Assembly (NCBI GenBank): GCA_021442155.1
Contig: CM038225.1
Location: forward strand, 81,666,925 to 81,730,924
Source: Cymbidium sinense
Taxonomy: Eukaryota > Streptophyta > Magnoliopsida > Asparagales > Orchidaceae
Length of the DNA stretch: 64,000 bases
Direction: 5' to 3'
This document shows, in pieces, positions 1 through 12,900 of the stretch. Both the position numbers and the translations under genes were made by a program. Position 1 is the first letter of the stretch. Each line of letters begins with the position of its first letter. Below the pieces are notes generated by a model that saw only the letters and a list, made by a program, of their open reading frames with translations, had not been told where the DNA came from and did no database searches.

Positions 1-229
1 TCATTTTAGGCATTTTCACAATCTTGTATTGATGGATTATAAGTCCTAGCAATCTAAAAATAATTTAACTTAAGTAAATAAATCTTCTCTCTCAAATATA
101 TAAAGCCTCACCATAGGATATGTTGGAATGCTCACTAGGCTTCCTAGTGTCATAAGCATTTCTTACTTATCTTCCTTTAACTTCTGAAATAAGTCTCTCT
201 CTAATTAAGCAATCTCATTTGATTTTTCA

Positions 230-570
230 AAATAACAAATCCTTTGATAGTTTTAACCTTGAAATCTTTGGAGATAATAATTGACTACTTTAATCGAGAG
301 TTTTCTTAAAAAATTCCATTTCCTAGGATGTAATTAACTATGGAGGCTTGCCTCCATAGGGAACTAAAGAACCCAACATAAAATAAACCCTATTTTACTT
401 TTTTATGTAAAGTAGAGGAAAGATCTCTGATACACAAGAAGACCCATCGTGCCTTAGGAGTCCTTATTAGGTGATTAGGTCCACTGTAGGGTGATGTTTC
501 TATCTTTTGAGATAGTACATCATACCTTAATATCGTACTCGATCACTTCAATAAGTACCCCTGGTGCATC
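230..570 (+). repeat. LTR-like fragment, shared with two other sites in the window
   Basis: A block around taattaactatggaggc (about 331-347), followed by a repeated 'cctatagg/ccatagggaac' core, resembles the stretch at 53030-53100 just upstream of the Tat-type primer-binding site. It also resembles, in reverse complement, the stretch at 38530-38770. I infer the 3' part of an LTR of the same broad Tat/gypsy group. No coding sequence is visible. The similarity was judged by eye and is interrupted by indels. Confidence 0.4.
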
Positions 571-734
571 CGAAAATAAACACCATATACACAAAATGTA
601 GACCTTCTCTCTCTATCAATCTCTCTTCTAATCTTGTTGTGTTAAAGATGGTTCTATTTGTTGTTTAGGGGTGTTGCACTCCTAGAAATTTAATGTAATG
701 TAAAAAAAAATAATTTTCTAATTATTATTATTGA

Positions 735-870
735 ATATAACAACAACAACAACTACAAGCCTTTATCCCACTATGTGGGGTTGGCTACATGAATCCTTCT
801 TCTTCATTGTGTCCTATTATGTGTTAAATTCTCATTTAATTCTAAAAACTAAGGTAATTTTTTTATACAT
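735..870 (-). mobile_element. 3' end of an RTE-type LINE
   Basis: On the minus strand this reads as the 3' terminus shared with the LINE copies at 8.3, 25.1 and 28.3 kb: a stretch ending in 'gggataaaggcttg' followed by a (TTG)n-like tail, seen on the + strand as (AAC)n at 738-756. Only about 130 bp of the element remains, so it is a strongly 5'-truncated insertion. The tail class is typical of plant RTE-type non-LTR retrotransposons. Confidence 0.7.
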
Positions 871-3039
871 CTCAACACTACCTTTGCTGTGTCCCAAGTC
901 CTGGATGTGAAAAGTGGAGGGTTGCGATATGCAATTGACAACCACATAAATTTGTCGAAATAATCATGACATGAATCCTTTAAATCATTGTGTTAATTAT
1001 TATTATTGAATATTAAAATATTTTTGATGATGTAAAAAAAGGGCATCTTTGCTGAGAAGAAAATTTATAAAGCTTAACTTAATTAAAATTATTCTATTAG
1101 TATAAGTTGTATATTATAAATGGTGCACTTTATTGTAATCAAAGAAGAAATATATACATTATAATAAGCATGAACTAAGGAAGATGTCTTCCATGGTTCT
1201 TTGAAGCTTGTACTTTCCATTAAAAGAAGCTTGATGATTTGCTTATTTATTCTCCTTATATGTTGGGAGATCAATGAATATGAAGGTGGTCGTCGATCTT
1301 AGTAGTGATGGTGGATATTTTTCTTAGAAGGAATAATGGGTATTGGCTTTGAAGTGAAGATAGGTGTTGGCCTTATTGGAGATATAAATCATTGATGTTG
1401 GTGGAAATGATAGATATAGACCTTATTGGCATCAACAAAAGTTATGTAGTTAATAAATTTGCTAGATAAAAATAAAAAAGCTACCCTACATAACAATTCT
1501 TCGTCCATTCATCATTTTAACTTTGCTTGATCACAACAATTAAAGTAATGTTTGCATTTGATCTCCATGAGTTAAAGATCAAATATTTGATGAAGCCTCT
1601 TCATTTTTTCTTGAAAAGGATACTTTGTTTTATATCAACAAGGGACTTCCTTCTTATATTAAGTTGTTATATTACTTGTGAGAATATCAGGCTAGTTGTG
1701 ATTACAAATTTAAATTAGTGAAGATTTCAAATTAGGGAAGGGCAAGTACCTTTTCTCTTATGTTTTACATGTAAAAACTTTATTATTCCTTATTCTAACA
1801 TTTTTTTTCTATGTACTAATATTCATCCAAAATTAATATGTAAAGTCTACTCTGTCTATTAATATGACTATCTTACATCAAGAATTATCTGCAGAAAAAG
1901 ATATACATTTAATTTTAATAAAAAGTCTTTCATAATTCTCTTTGTAAAAAAAAAAAAAGAACTATCTTAATTAGAAGTTATTTAAGTGTTCATTTTCTTC
2001 CTTCCACCTTTTATACATCCCCTCTAATCCAACATTTTTTTTATTTAGAACTTATTCCAAAAAGCTTACAAGGAATTATATAGTCCACAAGCAATTTCAT
2101 GCGCATTAACTTGAGATTTGACACATTGGATGTAGTGCAAATAACTTTATGGTCAAAATTATATTTATAAAAGATGAATTTTTTAGCATTAATTATATTT
2201 AACATAAGTAATTAAGCTCAAATTACCCTATCTAGATAATTGCATTTAACTCTAGCATGCAAGCATTGTTGTATCCAAACAACAATATTGTAATTATATC
2301 TTATAACTAATTAAAGATAATTATATTAACTCAATATGATAAATCATATATTGATTTGATGAAATTTAAACATTTTATTAAATCATAATTCATAATCATA
2401 CTATAATTTAAAGAATTTATCATAATGTAAGCCTTTCTTTAAATATTTCAACTCATGTATGATTGTCTAAATTAATCATAACTTGTTAGGTGTAATTGAT
2501 AAATAATTGTTTGAATCAAAATAATTTTTTATTTTCTTAGACGAAAGTTATAAATTTTTTATATACAAAAAGAAATATATTTGATGTAACTTGCATGAAA
2601 TCTCATTGAGATCTCGTTGTTATCCCTTGGATGATATCTCATCAGACATGCATGAGAGTCTAATTAGATTTTAGATAACATAATCTTATATAAATTAAGA
2701 TTTTCAGAGCATAATACCTCTAATTGTTAATGAGTTTTTAATGAATCATATATAAATTTGTTAAAATGCATTTAACATGAATTTGATTTAAAATATATGT
2801 TCAAATGGGTCATATTCAGATTACGCGAATAAAATTCGAGTTAAAATTTTTTGATCCAATTAATAATTGTGTTAGATTCAAATTAAGCTAATTTTAGATT
2901 AGATTCAATTCTAATTTGTTGTCCAAGTGGGCACTTTTCATGATTTTATATCATGGTTTTATGAAATCTTCTTAATTTAAGATTTTACGTATGCATGCAT
3001 CATGTTTGTGAGTTCATCATCTCAAATGGTTTTTTTTTA
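871..3039. other. AT-rich intergenic sequence, no gene recognised
   Basis: About 2.2 kb of AT-rich DNA upstream of TRM1. Short open frames here (for example 1089-1274 and 1527-1718) have no recognisable domain and look like chance frames. I see no RNA gene and no clean terminal repeats. Confidence 0.5.
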
Positions 3040-3204
3040 TTTTAAAAAAAACCAGCAGGTAAGGCGGGGCCTGGCATAACGGAGGTTAGGGTTCTGAGAA
3101 ACCGCGGAGACGCTTAAAGTGAAAACTAAAACCTTTTCGTCGATTTTGTCCTCCGCCTCCTTTTCTGGAACTCTGTTCTTGGATATTGTATCCAATAATC
3201 CATC
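3040..3204 (+). promoter_or_regulatory. TRM1 promoter-proximal region and 5' leader
   Basis: A sharp GC-rich patch in an AT-rich setting lies directly before the TRM1 start codon. It contains 'ggaggttagggttctg' (3080-3095), which includes a telo-box-like TTAGGGTT core. Telo-boxes are common in promoters of plant translation and ribosome-biogenesis genes. No convincing TATA box is visible close by, which fits a housekeeping promoter. The transcription start cannot be placed from sequence alone. Confidence 0.45.
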
Positions 3205-6200
3205 ATGGGCTGCAACGGGGATGAGCTTAATGGCTACACCGTCATTAAGGAAGGGGAGGCGGAGATACTTCTGCATTCCAGCAACACGGTCTTCTTCAAC
3301 AAAGCCCAGGTACCAAGCGCGCGCCGCCCTTCTTGGTTCAACTTTCTATTCGTTGCTTTCTGCATAGTGTTTTATTTTTGGATTTGTTCTTTTCTAGATT
3401 GATACGAAAAAAATCAGATTTTGTTTTTCCTAGATTGATATGAAAAAAATCTATCTTTTTTGGGGGTTTGAATTAATTAAATAAGCCCAAAATGCTTGTC
3501 TTTAGTTCCGTTTTAGCGAGTTTTCTTCGGCTGTGGGAAAAGAGATTTGACATGCTTATTGTTGTTCAGAAAGTAACGCGAATTTATTTTAAAGCTATAT
3601 TTTAGTCATCAAATGTTTTCACAATCAAATTTGATAGTGAATATGTACTTGAAATTGGCGGTAATACTTTTGGATTGGATATTAAGCCATAGTCTGGAGG
3701 TACTTAGTTTTATTTAAGTTACTTTTTATATTCCTGAGGGTCATGGGATGTCTAACTGATGTCATGACCAAAAAATGATCAAAACGCTTGAAACATACGA
3801 AATGCACTTCTTGCAGGAAGTTCTTCTTTGATATTTGATTTGTTTGTTTATATCTTCTTGAAAAACTAATTGCCAGATTGAAAACCTGTTTAGGATCAAG
3901 ATGTAATGTATTGGGGATTTTGATTCCATCTTGTTCCTTGAAGTTTTATGAATTGTGTTTGAACTATCATGTGAAATTTTTAAATTGAATTATATTCTGT
4001 TTCATTGTCTTGAAGTTAGCTAGAACTATTTGTTGGGGGAGCGTATTTAGCGTAATTACTAAAATTTCATACCACAATAACTTAGAAATCTTTCTAACCT
4101 TGACATTTGATAATCTAAAGAAAAGTGAGATGATTGCATATTTGATGCTCTTCACAGGGTACTGAACATGTTGAAAGATTTAGTATTGATTGAGCTGGTA
4201 ATCAACTGAATCCATTTCAATCCTTACTCATTGAATGAGTTGATTTTCAATTCTTTCTTAGCATATTTTTTTCTTTCTTTTATTTGGTTTGATTTGTGTT
4301 GGGTACAACAAGTCAAACCAAATCACATGTATAGATAGTCATTGATGGGGATTTTTTTTCTTTTTTTTTTTTTTTTTGCAGTGGGAGGGGGATTTTTATT
4401 TGGTTAAATAATTTTATTTAGTGGAGAAGTGGAATTATTGATCTATATGTTTACATTTACAACCTTTAAACTTATTCTACCTTTGATGATCGCTGGGCCT
4501 TTTATTGTTACTCAATTAGTAGTTTCTCTTTCTTATAGATTATAAGTCCTTTATTAAAGTTTCTGAAAACGTTCATTGCTGTGCTTGTGTTTAGGTGAAC
4601 AACAGAGACATCTCTATTGCTGTTTTAAGGACGTTCGTTAAAAAACACAAAGAAGAATATGCTGCCTTGTCACGTGGAAAAGTAAAATTTGAAACTAAAA
4701 TCAATGAATCAACACCATCTAGTTCAACAATGAAGGAAACAAATGCTATTGATGGTGAAGAGGCGGTTATTGGTCTCGATGTTCGCTCAAATGGGATTCA
4801 TCAAGCAGGATAATGATTCTATGGATACATCCGATGACATCTCAAAAAAGATCTCTGTCAAAGGCAGTTGTGGAGAACCCAAAGCGCCAAAAGTTCTAGA
4901 GGTGCGTCTTTGGAAAAGTTATTTTTCTGATGAGATCATATATTACTCATTCACCATTAGTCTCTATCCCTACTATCATGACATTGCAGGCCTTGGCTGC
5001 TTCTGGATTGAGGGCACTTCGCTATGCACTTGAAGTGGATGGGCTAGGGTCAGTTATTGCACTGGACAATGATGAAGGTATTTTGATTTTGTTGATATTG
5101 ATAATTTCTTTACCATATATTAGTAATCGAGAGTTTTTTTTTTTTGTTACTGAATATGCTATAATATTACTTTTTTTTGTAGCATCTATCAAAGCTTGCA
5201 AGAGAAATATAAAATTCAATGGGTCCACTGCCTGTTCAAAGGTTGAAGCCTATCATGCAGATGCACGAGTTTACATGCTTACCAATCAGAAAGAATTTGA
5301 TGTGGTAATTATTTAGAACAGTGTATGTATATGTATATATATATATATTGTAATTCAATAGCGATTGATAATTCTTTTTGGATTCTTATTTCTCATATTG
5401 TTATCCTGGTTCTCTTACGAACCACTGCAGATGCTATAGTTTATATTGCGAATTAGGCTTCACTTATTTTCGGACATTTTATACTTCTCTATGGTTTTTG
5501 GTTCAGGTGGATCTCGATCCATATGGATCACCCTCTGTTTTTCTTGACTCGGCTGTTCAATCAGTCACTGATGGTGGAATTTTAATGTGCACTGCCACTG
5601 ACATGGCTGTTTTATGTGGCGGAAATGGGGAGGTTTGTTATTCCAAGTGAGATATCATACTATTTTTTTACGTCAAGCTTCCAAACATTGCTTATGTGAT
5701 CTAACTAATTATTATATTTGAAAATAGGTATGGTTCTTATCCTTTGAAAGGAAAATACTGCCACGAACAGGCTTTGAGAATTCTTCTTGCTTGCATTGAG
5801 GTATTGAAACATCTACTTATATACAATTATACTGTTATGACAAATTCATTGATTTTGTTCTTTGCAAGAATTTTATGCTTTCATGTTCAAATTTAATGCA
5901 GAGCCATGCTAACCGTTACAAACGTTACATTGTTCCAATTCTCTCTATACAAATGGACTTCTATATTCGTGTTTTTGTTCGCATATTCACGTAAGCGGTT
6001 TTTTTAATGTTGCATGTTTAACAATACTTGGCAAAACTGGCTTAGTCTTGTTTGTATGGCTTGTAATGTCTTATATCAACATGAAGTTTTCTATTTTGTT
6101 GTGGGTATAATCTGTTGATGTCAATTTGCAGCTCAGCAAGTGCTATAAAAAACACGCCTCTTAAGCTCTCCTATGTTTACCAGTGTGTTGGTTGCGATTC

Positions 6201-6902
6201 TTTCCATCTGCAATGTGTTGGGAGGACTGTTTCTAAAGTATGAACACAGCTATTGATTTCGTGGTTTCAAATATTTAATTTTTCAAAGATTTAATATATT
6301 GTTTCATTCATTTTTATAAATCACATTTCTTTTCTTATTTATGCTTAACAAGAATAACAGTGTGAAGCATGCACCTGGATTTGGCCCTGTTGTTCCTCAA
6401 GAGTGCACGGATTGTGGCAAAAAGTTTAACATGGGTGGACCAATATGGTCTGCTCCAATGCATGATCAGGAATGGGTCCTTTCTATGTTGGAAAATGTCA
6501 GAGTTATGAAAGATCGATATCCTGCATATGGGAAAATTTTTGCTGTTCTAACAGCTATATCAGAGGTACTACCTCTTAGTACTGCCATTAATATTGTATT
6601 TTTATCTCTTCTTTAGATAAATATATCTTTAAGAGTTTCGAATTGGTTCCTTTATGGCAATGACATTGCATTTTGTTATCCTATTCTTATAATTGATTGG
6701 GGTTTTAAATGAACATCTGATAGTGGATTCCTTATTAGTTATTTTTAAAAGCCATGATTGTGTAATTATCTCAACTTGACATTATTAAATGAATGTGCAC
6801 TGAAGCACATCCTTGCACAACCACATGCAAAATGTCCGTATCATTTGGATGAGGAACTGTTTTCAAAGATGGCACGCTACAATAAAAAATAGTCAACTCC
6901 AA

Positions 6903-6982
<80 letters not shown>

Positions 6983-9900
6983 GTGTGTGCGCATGTGTGT
7001 TAATGATAATTATCTATTTAGAAGCTCTTATGGAACAAATGTTGAAACTAATGGAAAGGCAGAAATGGTAAATAAACTCTTGTTTATGAAGTTTCACTGG
7101 GATGAAAGCTTTGCTTTATACTTGAGGCATGTGGTTTGATAGGCGCACCTCCAACTAGATAATAAGAAACCAACATGTGAAAGATGTAAGAAAAAAATTA
7201 CAAAAACTCTTGTCACCTATTAATTAAATGTGTGTTGCATGAAACCAATTTGGTTTCATGGGTAGGTCTAATATGGATGCTATACATTTGTTAAGAGGTT
7301 TGATGGAGAAGTAAAGAGAGGAAGGAGAATCTACATATGATATTTGTTGATTTAGAGAAAGCATATAATAATGTTCCAAGAGAAGTGCTATGGAGAATTC
7401 TAGAAAAGAAATGAGTTAATATTACTTATCAAGTCATTAAGGATATGTATACTAGAGCTGTTACTTTTGTTCAAACACAAGGAGGATTGATCAAGTATTT
7501 TCCTATTTTAGTTGGATTACATCAAGGATCAGCTTTAAGCCAATATCTTTTTTCTTTAGTTATGCTCTTTCTAGATATTTATAAGAGGATGTACCTTGGT
7601 GTATGCTTTTAGCTGATGATATTCTTCTTGTTGATTAAACTAGAGAGGGAATTTAAGAGAAACTTGAATCATGGGGTTAAACCTTAGAATCTAAAGTCTT
7701 TCGTTTAAGTACATCTAAATCTAATATATGGAGTGTAATTTTTGTTGTAAAAGAGCTAGTGGTGGAGTTGTGACATTGGGTGATCAAGTCATTAAAAAGA
7801 GTGAATGTTTTAGATATCTCGAGTCGATTATTTAAAATGATGGTGCAATGCGGATGTTATTAGTAGAATTCAAGTTCGGTGGTTGAAGTGGAGGAATGTA
7901 TCTGGCCTGCTGTGTGATAGAAAAGTATCGCTTAGACTTAAGGGAAAATTTTATAAGATGGTGGTAAGAATTGCAATGATGTATGGAGCAGAGTGTTGGC
8001 CAGTAGAAGAGAAATATAAAATTAAGTTCAGTGTTGCAGAGATGAGGATGCCCAGGTAGATGAGTGGCTTTACACTTAGAGGCAAAATGTGAAACGAAGT
8101 ATATATGTGAAAAGGTTAAAGTAGCTCTAGTGATAAATAAGATTCGAGAGAGTCATCTTAAATGGTTTGGTTACATAAAATGTTGCATCTGATGACCCAG
8201 TTAGAAGAATAGATGTATTAGGTTTGACCTATGTTAAGAAAGGTTGAGGTAGACTTAAGAAAACTTTGATTAGATAGTATAAAAATGATTTTATTATATT
8301 AAAAATTAAATGAGAATTTGACATTTAATAGGACACAATGGAGAAGAAGGATTCATGTAGTGACCCCACATAATGGGATAAGGCTTGTTGTATTAATTAA
8401 ATGACATATGAATGCGAACAAGTCATATAATTAAACAGTTCACATGTCAGACCAAACGCTTAATAGCGAGCGAGGGAGTTTTTGGTGTTTTATTGAAGTT
8501 GGCGAAAAGAAATTTGGGATCATTGTTCATACTTCAAACAAGTTCTTGATGCTATGTCTTTAAATTCAGTGAATCAATTCAAAGCCTACACTTTGTTTGG
8601 TCTGTCCAATTATGCTATTTTAAATAAACCAACACTGGAGAATGAGTCTGTGGTGTTCAGAATTATGTTTCTTTTCCATGTAAAGAAACTAAGCCTCTAA
8701 TTGGTCTGAGGGAATTGAAAAAGAGAAAATGAAAGCGAAAATGGTATAATAACTGAATTAAAATTATATTTCACCCACTTGTTTGGTTGAGAAGAAGTCC
8801 GATGAATTTTATTTTGGTTGATTGGAAATTTAGTTTTTGTTTATTGTGAGAAAGGGATTGTGTGAAAATGTTGATTTGATAATTTTTTTTACTGTATCTA
8901 ACTCGGATTGGGTAGGAAATTGTTATTAGGAAATGCATTTGTCCACATTCTTTAGGTGAATTTAATTACTTATTAATTAAATTGAAACCATTGCAATCCT
9001 GCCAATTCATTCATACCAAATATACTCCAAGCAAGTGTTAAAACTCCCTTGAAAATTAACAGCTACAAACGGCAGTTTCACACATGGTTTTGCTTTACAT
9101 TGAAAAGATCCAAGTTAAAACACCTTCTTCGTTTATAATTTATGTTGTCTTGTGAGGAGCTGTAATAACTCGATGAGGACTAGGAGGATGTGGCAGCTTT
9201 TGATGAAAGACAGTGTGGCGGGATAAAATATAGGTCAGAGAAATGTGAGGAGCATTGGAAGAGATTTAGTCGGAGATGGACTTCATTTCTCAGTTGACAA
9301 GGAGGATTTGAGGTTGTTTGCTTCTGCTTGAAGGATATGAGGCGGCTATTTGAGTGTCAAGGAAATGAGAAAAATAATTTCACAGATAGATACTTGTTTG
9401 CTGTTGTTTTATAAACTGAAAACAACTCCTATATTTGTGTGCTGGATAAATAGAGCATGATGTGATGTGCTTGATTGTTGGAGATGAGTAGAGGATGGCT
9501 ATGGATGCAGCAGAGGTGGAGACCAGAGGAAGGGAGATTGGGGTTTTTTTGGTTGCAAACTTTGTGAAGTGAAATCTCTGGCAAATCGTGAGGAGGATAT
9601 GATGTGGTAAATTGTGTTTATGGTGTGCGTTACAAATGGTTTGTTTTTCTGAGAGTTAGAAAAAAAAAATTTTTTAGAAAATGATCATCCTATATTTGGT
9701 AAAAAGTTATATTTAGTAAAAAGAGATTAAATACTAGATATGTAAATTTAAGGGTTGTTAAATTGATAATGATTTGACAATATTGCTGGAGGATTAATTG
9801 AAAGCTATGTTTTATAAGATTATGTGTATTGGATCTATTATTATACAAAGATAATTATACAAAAGATGGGATATCAATGTTGATAGAACTTTTAGAGTTA

Positions 9901-12900
9901 AAGGTGATTGTTAGAATGAAAAAAGAGATTGAAGAATACAATGTGGTGAGAGAATAATATCATTGAAACTTTAAGTAAAGATTTTAGTGGAAGGACATAT
10001 AGATTTGCTATGCTATTTCAATATGGATATTGGATAATACCAAAGTTATTTGATATCCAAGTTGTGTGTGATAGAATTGTATTAACTTTCAATGTTACAT
10101 AAGAAATTTCTTATGCTAGAGATCACAAGTAGGATTAGATTGTTGACTCAAGGGACCTAATGGTTTAGCCGAAAACAACCATAGAAGGGAGCCTTGGTGT
10201 GATTCAAGGATTGGTGTTGGTGGGCTTATGTGATTGGTACCAACCTTGTTAGTGTGACATGATTAGTTTGGGTCTCCAATTTTAATGAGTTATCAACAAG
10301 GGAGCTAGGCTAATAGTCAATTGATCTGATCGGAAAGTTGTCTTGGTAGCCATTTAGGTTGGCATCCAAGATTTGACTTGACATTCATAAGTGTTCTTCT
10401 AAGAGCATGGTGCCTTGATGTAGTCAAGACTTATCTAGCGATAACTTCGTGAACGTTTCTCAATCGCAATTTGGCACGTCTGTTAGAGCTGACATGCAAT
10501 GTGACACCGGTAGAACATTTATGTAGTGTCAAAGGATGTTAGACAAATGATTGATAAGGATGTGTCATGTGTAAAGTAAGCTTGATGCCTTTGACTCATT
10601 ATTGTTGTTATCAACCACTACATTTATATATAGGGGTACAAAATCTATAAGGAAAGGTTTGTTATAGTTTGGTGTTATGTAAAGATTCTATTACAAGGAA
10701 GATTAATGACACATCAAGAACTAATGATTGACACCAAGTCATAGTGCCTATACTTATGGTAGCAACTATGAACTTTTAGCGGATAGACTTCATTTTCATA
10801 TTTATTTAACAACTTTATTGATGAGGTTACTCACCATCATCTCTTTTGCTTATTTACATGGCTAACAACTTGGATGATGAAATTGATATTGACTCTTGAA
10901 CAATTAAATGAGTGAAATGAATTTGTCCCAACATGTAATGTTTGTATGAAGATGATGCTTAGCTTAAAGTACATGAGATGACTATAATGCAGTAGGCCAA
11001 CTAGTTTAAGCGAAAGCTCTCTCATAGTTTTAGTTGTCAACACTTTTAGGGAGCCAACTCTAATGGCAGCATTGATAAAACTCGAAACACTAGCTCATAA
11101 GTATGGTACCCATAGAAAATTATGAAGTGAATGCCATGATTGATGTCATAATATGTATGATGTTGACAACTTTGATATCACCATATTTCATTGATTTGCC
11201 ACATATTCATGATGTTTTTTTTTATAGTGCAACCATGTTTTAATTTCTTCTAGTTATTTTTTAATATGTTTTTATTGAGTTTTTTCATAGTTATGATCTC
11301 TTGAGGTGACAAGTTAGCACGGGGTGGGATAAGTGAGAAAGTTGACGAGCATTATTGACTATAATTGTTAGGATGGTTTGTGTTAGCCAATAGCTGATGG
11401 GCACTGAAAGTTCAGTTTTGTAATTTTAGTTATGTTTGTAGGTTGACCAAGTTTAAGCTTGTATCAAAATGTGGGATTTGAGTGATAGGTGAAGGTGCCA
11501 ACTCATGAACAATAAATTGGGCATTAGAGCTAGGGGTTATCTTATGGTTGACAAGTTTAGGTGCTAATTTGGAGGTGACAATGCTTGGGCTCCATGTCCC
11601 TCACTGTTAACGAATTAAACTTGAATACTTGTCACTGCCTCAGTTAAATAGGTTCTGGTCAATGGGGTATGTAAGCCAAACAAATTCCTAGGAATGTGAT
11701 ACAAAATGGTATAAAAGAAAATGTATCATGTCTTGGATATTTGTATAGTTGATATATAGTGTGGGTATTGTCTTAGGACATCAAAACTAGATCATAGGCA
11801 TGCACTAAGTAGTGATACTATAAAAAGGTGTGACATGCATTATTTTTATAGATGACACATTATGGTGTAGAAATTAGCAAGGATGGAAACAACTTCTAGG
11901 AAAAAAGTGATATTATCACATTGAGAGTGGACAATATATCGGGATGTTGGGAATGATAGAGTTCCATTATGATGATGACTTTGACCACAATGATGTTTTT
12001 AGTTTTGGTGATGGTATCACTTATGTTTGATTCAATAGAGTTTTTAGCCTTATTCTTACTTTTTTTATGTTGGCAGTGATAATGATGATAACATGTGATT
12101 CATAGGTAGAGTTACTTGTCAAGATGAAGTTGGTGTAGTTCTAGAAAGTACAACACTAGAAATTGAAGGTTGTATCTCAATTAAAGAAGGTTTTTGATAG
12201 AATGGATTGCTCACCTGATAATAAGACAATACCAATAGCCTACATGCAAATGAAAGATGCTAATCATTAGTGGAGTGCCTAAAACACATTTGTTTTCAAG
12301 ATAGATCAATTGTTTCCATCTCATGGGAAGAGTTTATTGATGCCTTTCACACCACTATAGCCTACAAACCTCCAAAGGCATGATGTTGGAATAGTTAACC
12401 TAATTTGTCTGGTGTGACTTGATCGTGACAATTTTTGAGAAGTTTATTGAACTAGCTTGTTATGTATTATTCCTAGTGTGTTGAAGGATTTGAGTTGCAT
12501 TCTCTTTCAAAGAGGTCTTTGAGACTTAATCCGATAACTATTAGTGTCATTTCACATCAAAGATTATGTAGACTTGGTGGCGCGAGTGACATTGATAGAG
12601 AATGAGTAGAAGCTAGTGTAAGCTCAATAGAAGAGAAATAATGGAAGATGGAGGCTAAAATGATTACTACCAATCACAAATGAAATAAATGGGAAGAGCT
12701 CAATGTCTTAAACATGGTTAGCACCGCAGAGACTAGTAGCTTTCTGACAAGTAATAATACTACTGTGAGGGCTTTGGGCACTTTGTGTATGATTGTGAGT
12801 TGGGAGGTTCATCAGGTGGTGCTAGATAATGACTAGGAGGATCCGCTAGCGATTCTTAGGACTTTTAATGGAGTTAAGGCAACTCTTCAACCAATAATGA

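Noticed and set aside
3119..3367. Alternative open frame overlapping TRM1 exon 1
   Set aside because: It lies out of frame with the conserved IKEGEAEIL reading and has no matching downstream exon.
6813..7139. 108-codon open frame through the CT/AT/GT repeat
   Set aside because: Its middle is translated microsatellite ([11 protein letters not shown]); no domain and no coding character on either side.
8592..9036. Possible MITE with CACTTTGTTTGG and CACTTGCTTGGA ends
   Set aside because: The end similarity is short and the flanks (CTA/TTA) are not a convincing target duplication.
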